A stretch of DNA of 64,000 bases. Source: Synechococcus sp. BIOS-E4-1 (GTDB lineage: Bacteria; Cyanobacteriota; Cyanobacteriia; PCC-6307; Cyanobiaceae). The notes under the pieces were generated by a model, which saw only the letters and a program-made list of their open reading frames with translations, did not search any database and was not told the DNA's origin. A program made the position numbers and the translations under genes. The stretch lies in the NCBI RefSeq assembly GCF_014279995.1, contig NZ_CP047935.1, positions 2,563,494 to 2,627,493 on the forward strand, in the 5' to 3' direction. Below are positions 26,699 to 38,965 of the stretch, in pieces (within the stretch, counting starts at the first letter, position 1; each line of letters begins with the position of its first letter).

Positions 26699-27708
26699 GG
26701 AGCGGCCTCGCCTGAGGTGTTTCTCCACCAGCCGGCCAGCACGGCCAGCACGGCCTCTGGGCCAATCACGCCCACAAAGCCACCGAATTCATCCACCACG
26801 ACCCGCACACCGCTGTTATCGCGGTGGAAGCCGGTCAGCAGGCGGTCGGCTCGGATCATTTCGGGAACAAACTCAGCCGGTTCACTGAGGTCGGCTGGTG
26901 TCAGATGTCCCTTGTTGCGCACCAGGGCGCTCAGCAGACGGTCACGGTTGGCGACGCCGAGCACCTTGTCCACCGCATCGCCGAGCACCACCCACCACTG
27001 GGCTTCGTTGTCGAGCAGTTCGACTCGCAACTTCTCGATGTTGCAGGCGCCATCAAGTGTTGGAGCTGCCACCCGCGGTGTCATCAGATCACGAGCGGTG
27101 AGGTCATTGAGCTGAAACACCTTGGAGATCATGGCGGCTTCATCGGCTTCGATCTGCCCTTTCTGAGATCCGAGCTTCGCCAGCAGCCGGATCTCTTCCT
27201 CATCCGTGCTGATCTCACTCTCTTCCGTGATCGCAGGAAGGAGTCGCTCCAGCAGCAGCACCAGCGGTCGCATGAAAACGCCAAGCCAGTGAAGAACCGG
27301 AGCGCTTGCTAGCGAGACCGGCAATGCCAGGCGGCTTCCGATCGCCTTGGGCAGGATCTCCCCGAGCAGAATCACCAGAACCGTGAGGCTGACAGAGAAC
27401 AGGGCCAGAGCACCATTTCCCGCGTCCATCTTTTCCGTGAACACCCAGGAGGCATAGCCGCCGAGCATCAGGCTTCCGAAGATGTTGAAGCCGTTATTGG
27501 TGATCGCTAGCACCGACAGGGTTCGACCCAGGCGCAGCCGCAGCTGCGCCAGCCTGCGGGCTCCGGCCACAGGTTTCGGCCGGGCTGCCAGTTCATGCAC
27601 TCGCACCGGATTCACGGTCAGCAGCGCTGCTTCCACCCCGGAGCAGAGGGCGGATCCGGTCAGCACCACCACCACCAACAAGAGAAGGATCAGCAGGTCG
27701 GAGGTCAT
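26695..27708 (-). CDS. CNNM/CorC-family membrane protein (DUF21 + CBS)
   Basis: A 337-residue protein with an N-terminal DUF21/CNNM membrane domain of about three to four helices (LILLLLVVVVLTGSALCSG; LGEILPKAIG). A cytosolic CBS pair (about 205-330) follows, with DLMTPRVAAPTLD and VVDEFGGFVGVIG. The family is linked to Mg2+ or Co2+ transport. The C-terminal CorC_HlyC domain seems short or missing. It is the first gene of a run CNNM-GTPase-nadD-nadE. Confidence 0.92.
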   Translation of the reverse strand: MTSDLLILLLLVVVVLTGSALCSGVEAALLTVNPVRVHELAARPKPVAGARRLAQLRLRLGRTLSVLAITNNGFNIFGSLMLGGYASWVFTEKMDAGNGALALFSVSLTVLVILLGEILPKAIGSRLALPVSLASAPVLHWLGVFMRPLVLLLERLLPAITEESEISTDEEEIRLLAKLGSQKGQIEADEAAMISKVFQLNDLTARDLMTPRVAAPTLDGACNIEKLRVELLDNEAQWWVVLGDAVDKVLGVANRDRLLSALVRNKGHLTPADLSEPAEFVPEMIRADRLLTGFHRDNSGVRVVVDEFGGFVGVIGPEAVLAVLAGWWRNTSGEAAP

Positions 27709-27761
27709 GCGCGGACGCTTTGACTGCCATCCTGACGTTTCTCCGGTGCCCTGTCTCTGTC

Positions 27762-29114
27762 GTGGCTGATCTCGCCCCTGTTTTTGATGCTCAGCTGTTC
27801 GCGGATCGCCGTGAGCGGTTCATGGCAGAACTGGGTGAGGCCGCTGCAGTGATTCCAGCGTCGACCCTGGTCACTCACCACGCCGATACGGAGTGGCCCT
27901 TCCGCCAGAACAGTGATTTCTGGTACCTGACCGGGTTTGATGAGCCCGATGCCGTGGCCCTTTTCCTGCCACATCGCCCCGAGGGTGAGCGGTTTGTGCT
28001 CTTTGTGAATCCCCGTGAGCCAGCTGCTGAGGTCTGGACCGGTCGACGTTGGGGGTGTGAGGGTGCAGTGGAGCGCTTCGGTGCTGATCTCTCGCATCCG
28101 CGCCAGGAGCTCGATGCCCTGCTGCCGCAATACCTGGACGGTGCGGAGGGCATCGCTTTCCGTGTCGGCAGCCATCCATCGATCGAACCCCTGGTGTTGC
28201 GTTCGTGGGGTGCGCAACTGGATCGGGCATCGCGTACCGGCAGGGCTGCACTGGCGCTGCTTGCACCCTGCCCGCTGCTGCATCGGATGCGCTTGCGCAA
28301 GCAACCCGCTGAACTGGAACGTCTGCGTGAAGCCGGGCGGATCTCTGCTTCCGCCCATGAGCTGGCTAGAGCTGCCGTGCGCCCTGGGATGAACGAGCGA
28401 CAGATTCAGGCTCTGATCGAACAGCATTTCCTTGAGTCAGGGGCCCGTGGAGCCGCCTACGGCTCGATCGTCGCCGGCGGAGACAATGCCTGTGTTCTGC
28501 ATTACATCGACAACAGCGCAGTCCTTCAAGACGGAGATCTGCTGCTGATCGATGCGGGTTGCTCACTTCGCGATTACTACAACGGGGACATCACGCGGAC
28601 GTTCCCGGTGAGCGGTCGCTTCAGTGGCGAGCAGCGGGAGCTTTATTGCCTGGTGTTGGCGGCACAGGAAGCGGCGATTCGCCGGGTTAAGCCAGGGCAT
28701 ACCGCCGAGGACGTTCATGACGCGGCTGTGCGTGTTCTGGTGGAGGGTCTTGTGGATCTGGGCCTTCTGGAGGGAGAGGTGGATGGTCTGATTGAGCAGG
28801 GCTGCTATCGCCATCTGTACATGCACCGAACCGGGCACTGGCTGGGGTTGGACGTACATGACGTCGGCGCCTATCGGCTCGGGGAGCATCACGTGGAGCT
28901 GGAACCCGGCATGGTGCTGACGGTGGAACCTGGTCTTTACGTCAGTGACCGGCTTGCGGTTCCCGAGGGACAGCCTGCGATTGACGAGCGCTGGAAGGGC
29001 ATCGGTATTCGCATCGAGGACGATGTTGCGGTCAGGGACCTTGGCGAAGTCCCCTGCGGTCATGAAGTGCTCACTTCCGCAGCTCTCAAAGCCGTGGAAG
29101 ACATGGAGCGCTAG
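27762..29114 (+). CDS. pepP: Xaa-Pro aminopeptidase (PepP-like)
   Basis: A metallopeptidase of the M24B family that removes N-terminal residues before proline. An aminopeptidase P N-domain (about 1-160) precedes the pita-bread catalytic domain. The metal ligands sit in LLIDAGCSLRDYYNGDITR, HRTGHWLGLDVHD, LTVEPGLY and IRIEDDV. The start is uncertain: GTG at 27762 gives MADLAPVFDAQLFADRRERF (450 aa), while the open frame reaches TTG at 27720. It is divergent from the CNNM gene. Confidence 0.94.
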   Translation: MADLAPVFDAQLFADRRERFMAELGEAAAVIPASTLVTHHADTEWPFRQNSDFWYLTGFDEPDAVALFLPHRPEGERFVLFVNPREPAAEVWTGRRWGCEGAVERFGADLSHPRQELDALLPQYLDGAEGIAFRVGSHPSIEPLVLRSWGAQLDRASRTGRAALALLAPCPLLHRMRLRKQPAELERLREAGRISASAHELARAAVRPGMNERQIQALIEQHFLESGARGAAYGSIVAGGDNACVLHYIDNSAVLQDGDLLLIDAGCSLRDYYNGDITRTFPVSGRFSGEQRELYCLVLAAQEAAIRRVKPGHTAEDVHDAAVRVLVEGLVDLGLLEGEVDGLIEQGCYRHLYMHRTGHWLGLDVHDVGAYRLGEHHVELEPGMVLTVEPGLYVSDRLAVPEGQPAIDERWKGIGIRIEDDVAVRDLGEVPCGHEVLTSAALKAVEDMER

Positions 29115-29128
29115 GAGGCCCAGCAGCG

Positions 29129-29932
29129 TCAGCGATCGGATGTTGAGTGGCCCAGAAGTTCAGAGCCGTTGCTGCCCATCGACCATTGAATGGCTGCTTC
29201 AGTACTGGAGAGGACCAGATCCGCGCCGGCGGCGATCAGTTGCCGTTCATAGACGCTTCTCTCCTTGCTGCCGGGCAGAAGATGCGGTGGCGACACCGCG
29301 AGACTGATCCATTGACGATCGGGGCGTTGGACCCTGGCATTGAGAACAGTCTTGACATCGGCAACCGTGTCACCCAGATAGGCGACGACCCCCCCGCTGC
29401 GATGGGGCAAGAGACTGTCGCTGAGCTGCAAAAGACCACCGGGTTCAGGCTTGTCAGGGGCATCGCCCATGGCGACCAGAGGGGGATTGACCAGTCCCAG
29501 TCGCTGCTGCAGCACGAAACGTGCGGATGGAGGCTCCGCGCCACTCACAAATCCCCAACGCCAACCGTTTTGATCCAGCGTGGCAAAGAAGTCCCGTCGC
29601 ACCAGCAAGGGTTCATCACTGATGTATCCCGTCCAGGCGCTTGGATCGCCATCGGGATCGCCACCGAAGTAGAAATCGCTGAAGACATCGATCAGGTCCC
29701 GTCTGGAGGGCAGGGATGCGCCATGCCGGCGCAGCAGCTCGAGGCTTGCGTCCCAGTCGTTGTTCCAGCGTCCTTCGCCCTTGAGGGCGTCGATGCAGGA
29801 CGGTGCTGGCAGCCAGCCGCTGTAGTGCTCCACAGTTGCCTGGAGGGCTCTGCGGTAACTGCCTGACACGTCGCGGATCACTCCGTCGATATCGAACAGC
29901 AGAAGCTGGCTGGTGGATGGATGCCGGTCCAG
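29129..29932 (-). CDS. HAD-superfamily hydrolase (subfamily IA), start unclear
   Basis: A haloacid dehalogenase-like phosphatase with motif I LLLFDIDGVIRD near the N-terminus and motif IV YLGDTVADVKTV. It resembles the cyanobacterial HAD-IA group of unknown substrate often annotated near histidinol-phosphate-type enzymes. Motif I begins soon after the likely start, yet there is no ATG, GTG or TTG between 29920 and the ycf65 start on the other strand. The coordinates use a CTG at 29932. The next ATG upstream (30145) would overlap ycf65 antisense. Confidence 0.78.
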   Translation of the reverse strand: MDRHPSTSQLLLFDIDGVIRDVSGSYRRALQATVEHYSGWLPAPSCIDALKGEGRWNNDWDASLELLRRHGASLPSRRDLIDVFSDFYFGGDPDGDPSAWTGYISDEPLLVRRDFFATLDQNGWRWGFVSGAEPPSARFVLQQRLGLVNPPLVAMGDAPDKPEPGGLLQLSDSLLPHRSGGVVAYLGDTVADVKTVLNARVQRPDRQWISLAVSPPHLLPGSKERSVYERQLIAAGADLVLSSTEAAIQWSMGSNGSELLGHSTSDR

Positions 29933-29976
29933 GGGGATGGGTTTTGGCGGCTGGTAGATTAGTTCTTTGTCCTTGA

Positions 29977-30498
<522 letters not shown>

Positions 30499-30528
30499 TT
30501 GACATTGAGCAGAATTTTGTTCGTTTCT

Positions 30529-30554
30529 AGCAGGCAATTCATTGCCTGCTTTTT
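30529..30554 (+). terminator. Rho-independent terminator after ycf65
   Basis: A perfect 10-bp stem AGCAGGCAAT/ATTGCCTGCT with a 2-base centre, followed by TTTT. It starts 31 bases after the ycf65 stop. The symmetry lets it work on both strands. Confidence 0.9.
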
Positions 30555-30886
30555 AATGTCGAGAGAGCAGTTTTCTTGCAAGCTGCCGCAGCCTTTGTCC
30601 CGATGATCGGATTGTTTTCAGAATGTTTACTTGGTGCAGTTGTGAATTGATGGCGTAGATCTTCTCTGGCTGATTGAAGGCAGCATTTAATGGTGTTCGG
30701 GTCAAGGCTGGTTTGCCTTGAGTGCTGCTGTTGATGCGGCCATGCATCAGAATTATCATTTGATTCATTGAGAGTGATACTGATCGCCAATCCCAGCGAA
30801 TATGGCTATCTGGGGTCCGCAATAGTCTGTTACAGTCTTACGGAATATTTTTGATGGGTTGATTTCCTTCTCCTCCTTGTTCGCAC
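30555..30886. other. A/T-rich gap without a recognised gene
   Basis: About 330 bases, clearly poorer in G and C than the surroundings. Two short minus-strand frames here have unlikely composition and no recognisable domain. Near the right end TTG 30859 opens a short hydrophobic frame, discussed with the M23 gene. Nothing else is recognised. Base composition suggests a small island that includes the peptidase gene. Confidence 0.5.
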
Positions 30887-31612
30887 TTGGCCTGTTCCTC
30901 TGCAACCTTTGCAGCCACATCGAGCCTGGAAATCTTGAATGACGTTGGTCAATTCAAGTTTCAGGAATCTGAGATGTCTGGCCTTAGCGGAAAGCGTGGA
31001 AAAAATGTTTTTCAGGCTTCTCAGCAACTGTTGAACAAGCGATCCATGATTGCTTTGTTTGAGCAATATTGTTTGCAGGAATCTCCCGTTGTTGTCGGTG
31101 ATTCTGTATTGCTTCCTCAAGTGGCGTGGTCTGTCGAGAGCTATGAAACGGAATCCGATTCTCTTGCTCAGGTTTGTTCGTTCGCATCCTTCGCCGATTA
31201 TCTGAACGAGTTGTTGCTGAAAGCTTATTCTTTGCCAGCTTCAGGTGTTTTCACTTCGGGCTTTGGGCCGCGCTGGTCACGGCATCATTCAGGCATTGAT
31301 ATTGCCAATCACGTTGGAACATCCATTCGTGCTTCGCGCTCTGGACGAGTGATTTTCGCAGACTCTTTAGGTGCTTATGGACTGATGGTCGAAATTTTGC
31401 ATCCTGATGGTTACAAGACGCGCTACGCGCATTGCAATGAGATTCTTGCTCGGGTTGGTGAGAGTGTCAGTCGCGGTGATCTGATCGCCAGGATGGGCAA
31501 TACAGGTCGCAGCACTGGACCTCATCTCCATTTTGAGATCAGATCACCAGAAGATATCGCAATTGATCCCGCTTCATTCTTGAAGGGAATCACAATCGAA
31601 GAAAAGGTATGA
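30887..31612 (+). CDS. M23-family metallopeptidase (LytM/peptidoglycan hydrolase)
   Basis: A 241-residue open frame with a C-terminal M23 domain. The zinc ligands are His134 and Asp138 in RHHSGIDIA and His213/His215 in GPHLHFEI; GFGPRWS and YAHCNEI are typical too. Such enzymes cut peptidoglycan cross-links or act as division factors after export. No signal peptide is encoded in this frame, which opens with TTG. A hydrophobic leader lies just upstream in another frame (30859-30942), so the true gene may be frame-shifted. Codon use is A/T-rich. Confidence 0.82.
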   Translation: MACSSATFAATSSLEILNDVGQFKFQESEMSGLSGKRGKNVFQASQQLLNKRSMIALFEQYCLQESPVVVGDSVLLPQVAWSVESYETESDSLAQVCSFASFADYLNELLLKAYSLPASGVFTSGFGPRWSRHHSGIDIANHVGTSIRASRSGRVIFADSLGAYGLMVEILHPDGYKTRYAHCNEILARVGESVSRGDLIARMGNTGRSTGPHLHFEIRSPEDIAIDPASFLKGITIEEKV

Positions 31613-31638
31613 ACCTTGGGATTAATGACTGGTTGTTA

Positions 31639-31690
31639 ACAGGCTTGAGCTGCATCGATTCTTTTGTAGATTGATATGAGCTGAGCCTGT
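31639..31690. other. Long inverted repeat ACAGGCT/AGCCTGT
   Basis: Arms at 31639-31645 and 31684-31690, with an inner AGCT/AGCT pairing, form a bulged stem around a 27-base loop. It lies in the convergent gap between the M23 gene and atpC. It could be a bidirectional termination or processing structure, or a small RNA. Confidence 0.4.
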
Positions 31691-31734
31691 AAGGGGCTAC
31701 GCCAAGATTAAAAATTGATGTTGTCTTAATGTCT

Positions 31735-31761
31735 TGCCCCGAATGTGAAACTGCTGGGGCA
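31735..31761. other. Hairpin TGCCCC/GGGGCA downstream of atpC
   Basis: A 6-bp GC stem with a 15-base loop, 18 bases beyond the atpC stop when read on the minus strand. The only T-rich stretch follows at a distance, so it is at best a weak terminator of atpD-atpC. Confidence 0.35.
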
Positions 31762-31778
31762 GTTGCATTGATAATCAA

Positions 31779-32189
31779 TCAGCTTTGATTGATCGCTGCC
31801 TGTGCGCGGGCTCTTGCGCGATTAAGGCTTTGTTGGGCTTTGACTTTCTCAGGAGAGGTCGGCTGTCCTTCCAATTTATTGACGGCGTTGCGTGCAGCCT
31901 GCAATTCGCTTTCAGCAGAATTGCCGTCAATCGAGCTTCCTAATTCAGCTGAGTTGACGAGCACGGTGACATCGTCGGCCTCCACTTCTGCAAACCCACC
32001 CATCAGGGCGATGGATTTCCAACTTCCATCAGCACGAACACGCAGGACTCCCACATCAAGTGCGGCCAGTAAAGAGACGTGGCCGGGGAGAATGCCCAGC
32101 TGCCCAGTAGTGCTGGGGAGGATCACCTCATCAGCAGAGCCATCGAAGACGCTCTGGTCGGGTGCCAGCACACGGAGGGTGAGGGACAT
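31779..32189 (-). CDS. atpC: ATP synthase subunit epsilon
   Basis: A 136-residue F1 epsilon subunit, which joins gamma to the c-ring and inhibits ATP hydrolysis in the dark. The N-terminal beta-sandwich (MSLTLRVLAPDQSVFDGSAD; LPSTTGQLGILPGH) and the C-terminal two-helix domain with Ala/Arg-rich end are intact. The ATG at 32189 gives the standard length. It lies 79 bases downstream of atpD on the same strand. Confidence 0.97.
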   Translation of the reverse strand: MSLTLRVLAPDQSVFDGSADEVILPSTTGQLGILPGHVSLLAALDVGVLRVRADGSWKSIALMGGFAEVEADDVTVLVNSAELGSSIDGNSAESELQAARNAVNKLEGQPTSPEKVKAQQSLNRARARAQAAINQS

Positions 32190-32268
32190 GGATATGAAGT
32201 GTTTTGGTGAAAAGCGTGGTGGCGAAGTGAAAAGAGCAGAGGGCATGTATTGATGCCCTCTGTTGGCA

Positions 32269-33759
<1,491 letters not shown>

Positions 33760-33873
33760 CTAGGGCTATCCCTTCCTGAGCGGGGCAACGATACCACCGT
33801 CGCGAGAGTGGGGGGAGTGGTTCGGTCACCCGCACGCTTGTCCCGTGGCCGAAGTGCAGAACCCGGACATATG

Positions 33874-33900
33874 TTGGCACTCGACGACCTTGAGTGCCAG
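33874..33900 (+). promoter_or_regulatory. CIRCE operator upstream of groES
   Basis: TTGGCACTC-N9-GAGTGCCAG, with 8-bp perfect inner arms (TGGCACTC/GAGTGCCA) and the exact 9-base spacing of the CIRCE consensus TTAGCACTC-N9-GAGTGCTAA. It lies 51 bases before the groES ATG and is the expected binding site of the heat-shock repressor HrcA, which is not in this window. Confidence 0.9.
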
Positions 33901-33951
33901 CTCGAGTCGCATCGGCGCTTCGGCGCACTGTCCCTGCTCCTGCAAGAACCC

Positions 33952-34263
33952 ATGGCAGCTGTTTCTCTCAGCGTCTCCACTGTTAAGCCCCTCGGCGATC
34001 GCGTTTTCGTCAAGGTTTCAGAATCCGAGGAGAAAACCTCCGGCGGCATCCTGCTCCCCGACACCGCCAAGGAAAAGCCTCAGGTGGGCGAAGTCGTTCA
34101 AGTTGGCCCTGGTAAGCGCAACGACGACGGTTCCCGCCAGTCTCCTGAAGTGGGCGTTGGCGACAAGGTCCTCTACAGCAAGTACGCAGGCACCGACATC
34201 AAGCTCGGAAGCGATGAGTTCGTGCTCCTGTCCGAGAAGGACATTCTCGCCATCGTCAACTGA
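33952..34263 (+). CDS. groS: Co-chaperonin GroES
   Basis: A 103-residue co-chaperonin that caps the GroEL barrel. [21 protein letters not shown] opens the beta-barrel and the mobile loop [18 protein letters not shown] follows. The ATG at 33952 ([17 protein letters not shown]) is the typical cyanobacterial start; the longer frame upstream covers the CIRCE site. It is followed by groL after 74 bases. Confidence 0.98.
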   Translation: MAAVSLSVSTVKPLGDRVFVKVSESEEKTSGGILLPDTAKEKPQVGEVVQVGPGKRNDDGSRQSPEVGVGDKVLYSKYAGTDIKLGSDEFVLLSEKDILAIVN

Positions 34264-34289
34264 CCGGCCCCTGACTGCCACGAGCTTGA

Positions 34290-35972
<1,683 letters not shown>

Positions 35973-36014
35973 TTCGCTGCTTCTCAACCAGAGCCGCCTC
36001 GGCGGCCGATCAAG

Positions 36015-36038
36015 CCCCGCTTTTGCGGGGTTTTTTTT
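36015..36038 (+). terminator. Rho-independent terminator of groESL
   Basis: The stem CCCCGC/GCGGGG closes a TTTT loop and is followed by eight T. It starts 42 bases after the groL stop. Confidence 0.95.
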
Positions 36039-36057
36039 GTGCCCGGCTCAGGATTGA

Positions 36058-36444
36058 ATGAAGTATCTCCCAGGTCCTGTGATGTTTTTTCGTCGTTGGT
36101 TGCGCGAGTTCAAGGAGTTCTTCTTCCAGAAGGGCAATGCTCTGAATCTTGCCATTGCAGTGGTGGTCGGCACGCAGTTTCAGCAGATCGTTGACGCGAT
36201 CAGCAAAGATCTCCTCATGCCTCTGCTGAACCCTCTCGTGCGTGGTGGTGGCTGGCAGAGCCTGGCGATTCCCTATTTCGACGGGGAGCTTGCAATTGGC
36301 CGAATTCTCGATGTTGTACTCAATTCTCTTCTCGTGGGCTGGGCCCTGTTTCTGATCATCAAGGTGATCAATCGCTCTGAGCGGTTGGCCACCTCAGGCG
36401 TGGAGAAACTGCGCGGTCTGGAGTCTCCTGAAAGCGACGCTTAG
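36058..36444 (+). CDS. mscL: Large-conductance mechanosensitive channel MscL
   Basis: A 128-residue MscL channel that releases solutes during osmotic down-shock. The amphipathic N-terminal helix (FFRRWLREFKEFFFQKGNAL) is followed by TM1 (NLAIAVVVGTQFQQIVDAI) and TM2 (VLNSLLVGWALFLIIKVIN). The start at 36058 includes eight residues before the ATG at 36082, either of which may be used. It begins just after the groL terminator, so it has its own promoter. Confidence 0.93.
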   Translation: MKYLPGPVMFFRRWLREFKEFFFQKGNALNLAIAVVVGTQFQQIVDAISKDLLMPLLNPLVRGGGWQSLAIPYFDGELAIGRILDVVLNSLLVGWALFLIIKVINRSERLATSGVEKLRGLESPESDA

Positions 36445-36929
36445 CCTTCAGGGCGTTGCTGTCGAACCGTCGATCTCGGAGTGCCGCGAGCTTCGCCAAA
36501 TGTTCTTAATGAACAGTTTTTGGCTCAGAGGTGCTGAAGTGGTATCGATGGTTACGCTCAATACGTGCCAGCCCCGACTGAGGCGATTTTTGATCGCTCT
36601 CCTGGTCGCTCCAGGATTTCAGCTGCTGAGTTCCGCGCTGCAACATGCTGCTGCGAATGTTGCGGCTCTCGGGGGCGAAAACAGGCTGGAATTGATCGGC
36701 GCCAGTTTCAGGCCGTGCTGGTGGCTTATGGATCGGCGACGTTAGGGACGCTGCTCATCGCAGGACTGTTGCGAGGCCCTGGTCTGACGTTCCGCGTGTC
36801 GGAAGAGGTTGAAAACCGCGGAGTCGACGGGAATGAGCACGGTGAGGAGGCTTATCCGCAAAGAATTGGTTTTCCCCGGTTTCATTGGGTCCCGATTGGG
36901 TGGGGCCTGTTGTTGTCGGCTCTGCTGAT
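36445..36929. other. Unassigned 485-base gap with several inverted repeats
   Basis: This gap lies between the convergent mscL and secG genes. It holds TGTTCTTAATGAACA (36501-36515), GCGAT/ATCGC (36583-36597) and TCCTGG/CCAGGA (36600-36616). A plus-strand frame at 36500-36745 could encode an 81-residue protein with a leader-like hydrophobic stretch (RRFLIALLVAPGFQLLSSA), but the rest is unconvincing. I see no tRNA or known RNA. It may contain a small RNA gene or a decayed gene. Confidence 0.5.
36501..36515. promoter_or_regulatory. Palindrome TGTTCTTAATGAACA
   Basis: A 5-bp inverted repeat TGTTC/GAACA around TTAAT, with the same arms, spacing and following GTTT as the site at 1351-1365 upstream of queF. 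It is a possible operator of the same unknown regulator. Confidence 0.38.
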
Positions 36930-37160
36930 TCAGTTCAGCCAGCCGGCACTGAGGATCACAGCCAGCGTGAGAAAGATGGCCAGGGTGGTCCAGGTGATTC
37001 GGTTGAGGGTTGCTTCCGCGCTGCTGGCACTTGTAAAGGAAGTGCTTCCGCTAGCGGCGAGCCCACCCATGCCATCGCCTTTGGGGCTGTGCAGCAGGAC
37101 AAACAGGATCAGCAAGAGGCCGCTGCCGATCCAGATCCAGGAGAGAACAGTGATAACCAT
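36930..37160 (-). CDS. secG: Preprotein translocase subunit SecG
   Basis: A 76-residue SecG with two membrane helices (VLSWIWIGSGLLLILFVLLH and ITWTTLAIFLTLAVILSAGW) linked by a Gly/Ser-rich loop containing SPKGDGMGGL. It assists SecYE in protein export. It lies 24 bases downstream of gpmI on the same strand, a pairing common in bacteria. Confidence 0.95.
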   Translation of the reverse strand: MVITVLSWIWIGSGLLLILFVLLHSPKGDGMGGLAASGSTSFTSASSAEATLNRITWTTLAIFLTLAVILSAGWLN

Positions 37161-37184
37161 GGGCAGATTTTATGCCCGAGCCGA

Positions 37185-38816
37185 TCAGACCGGTTGAGGC
37201 AGGCGCGCTGTGGAGGGCACGGGTGTCTCAATCGGTTCGATCAGGGTGCTTCCGGTCATGGCCTCGGGTTTCTCGAGATTGAGCAGCTGCAGAAGAGTGG
37301 GTGCGATGTCTGCCAGCCCGCCGTTGTCGCGCAGGCGAATTGCGTTACCCATGCCACGGAGCTTCCTGCGCTCCCCTTCCACGAGGATCAATGGCACCGG
37401 ATTGGTGGTGTGGGCCGTCCAGGCCTGACCATCGTCGCCTTGCATCCGCTCGGCGTTGCCGTGATCGGCCGTGATGATCATCGTGCCACCCATGCGACCC
37501 ACGGCATCGAGCAGGCGTCCAACGCATTCGTCGACCTTCTCGATGGCCTCCGTAGCGGCCTCCATCACGCCGGTATGTCCCACCATGTCCGGATTGGCGT
37601 AGTTGATCACCACCAGGGAATAAACCCCCTTCTCGATGGCTTCGATACAGCTCACGGTGAGGGTTTCGGCGTTCATGGCCGGAGCCTGGTCATAGGTGGC
37701 AACGCGGGGAGAGGGCACCAGATGACGGTCTTCTCCTTCCAGCGGCTGCTCCACACCACCGTTCATGAAGTAGGTCACATGGGGATATTTCTCAGTCTCA
37801 GCCGTTCGGTACTGGCGCAGTCCACTCGATGCCACAACCTGACCCAGCAGGTCATCCAGGGACTCGGGTGGAAAAGCAACCTCCACAGGTAGACCGGCTT
37901 CGTACTGCGTGAACGTGACGACGTCCAGCTGAGGCTTTTGGGGCCGTTCGAAGTCGGCGAAATCCTCTTTCGCCAGGCACTGAATGATCTGGCGCGCCCT
38001 GTCAGGTCTGAAATTGAACATCAGCAGGGCATCGCCATCCTTCAGACGGGTGGCACGCAGACGTGTCGGTTCCATGAATTCATCGGTGGTGCCGCCGTCG
38101 TAGCTGGCTTGTAGCACTTCAGCCGCCGACAGCTGACTCACCGGAACCTCAGGGGAAGTGAGCAGTTCATAGGCACGTGAGGTTCTCTCCCAGCGGCGGT
38201 CGCGGTCCATAGCCCAGTAACGACCACAGATGCTGGCGATTTCACCTACGCCACAGGACTGGCTGGTGTCCTCAACCTGCTTCAAGTAGATCGGAGCACT
38301 CTGCGTGGGGGTGTCCCGTCCATCGGTGATCGCATGGATTGAAACGTGTTTCAGGCCTTCGTCGGCTGCCCAGCGCAGCAGTCCGCACAGGTGATCCACG
38401 TGGCTGTGCACACCACCGTCTGAGCAGAGGCCCAGCAGGTGAAGAGTGCCGTTGCTGGCACGCAGACGTTCGGCCAGTTCACGGAGTTTTGGGACGGCTC
38501 TCAACTGGTTTTCGCGCACCGTGTCGCCGATCCGCACCAGTTCCTGACGAATGATTCTGCCCGCGCCGATGGTGAGATGCCCGACTTCGGAATTGCCCAT
38601 CTGTCCATCGGGCAATCCCACATAGGAGCCGCTGGCCTGGATCAAGGTCTGGGGGTAGGCGTGACGCAGAGCATCGATGACGGGAGTGCTGGCGGCTCGG
38701 ATGGCGTTGTGGTCGGCGTCGCTGCGCTCGCCCCACCCGTCCAGGATCGCCAGAACAACAGGAGCAATGGATCGCTCCCTGCTTGGTCGTCCCGTATGGC
38801 GATCAGCAACGTTCAC
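37185..38816 (-). CDS. gpmI: 2,3-bisphosphoglycerate-independent phosphoglycerate mutase
   Basis: A 543-residue di-manganese glycolytic enzyme that interconverts 3- and 2-phosphoglycerate. [14 protein letters not shown] provides a metal ligand, and [17 protein letters not shown] contains the phosphorylated Ser. DGRDTP and TADHGNAE near the C-terminus complete the alkaline-phosphatase-like site. The start is GTG at 38816. It leads the gpmI-secG operon. Confidence 0.97.
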   Translation of the reverse strand: MNVADRHTGRPSRERSIAPVVLAILDGWGERSDADHNAIRAASTPVIDALRHAYPQTLIQASGSYVGLPDGQMGNSEVGHLTIGAGRIIRQELVRIGDTVRENQLRAVPKLRELAERLRASNGTLHLLGLCSDGGVHSHVDHLCGLLRWAADEGLKHVSIHAITDGRDTPTQSAPIYLKQVEDTSQSCGVGEIASICGRYWAMDRDRRWERTSRAYELLTSPEVPVSQLSAAEVLQASYDGGTTDEFMEPTRLRATRLKDGDALLMFNFRPDRARQIIQCLAKEDFADFERPQKPQLDVVTFTQYEAGLPVEVAFPPESLDDLLGQVVASSGLRQYRTAETEKYPHVTYFMNGGVEQPLEGEDRHLVPSPRVATYDQAPAMNAETLTVSCIEAIEKGVYSLVVINYANPDMVGHTGVMEAATEAIEKVDECVGRLLDAVGRMGGTMIITADHGNAERMQGDDGQAWTAHTTNPVPLILVEGERRKLRGMGNAIRLRDNGGLADIAPTLLQLLNLEKPEAMTGSTLIEPIETPVPSTARLPQPV

Positions 38817-38891
38817 TCAGCTCTATCCGTTCTTAAGGTCTTCTCTAGATTCATAAGTTACCCCCGGATCCCGCCCATGGTGAACTCTTGC

Positions 38892-38907
38892 GCTGACGAT
38901 GGTCAGC
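38892..38907 (+). other. Small hairpin in the pyrR leader
   Basis: GCTGAC-GATG-GTCAGC, a perfect 6-bp stem followed by TTTTG, ends 58 bases before the pyrR ATG. It could be an attenuator-like element, but the T-run is short and no alternative pairing is obvious. Confidence 0.3.
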
Positions 38908-38965
38908 TTTTGCGGATCTTGAAGGTGATATCCGACATACAGTCGCCTGTCCCACTGCATCGGTC

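Noticed and set aside
30539-30822. Two short minus-strand frames in the A/T-rich gap
   Set aside because: They begin in or near the ycf65 terminator, have unlikely composition and no known family.
36565-37197. Plus-strand frame with DRRQF followed by a hydrophobic stretch, like a Tat signal
   Set aside because: The rest of the frame is antisense to secG and gpmI, and the sequence after the hydrophobic part looks random.
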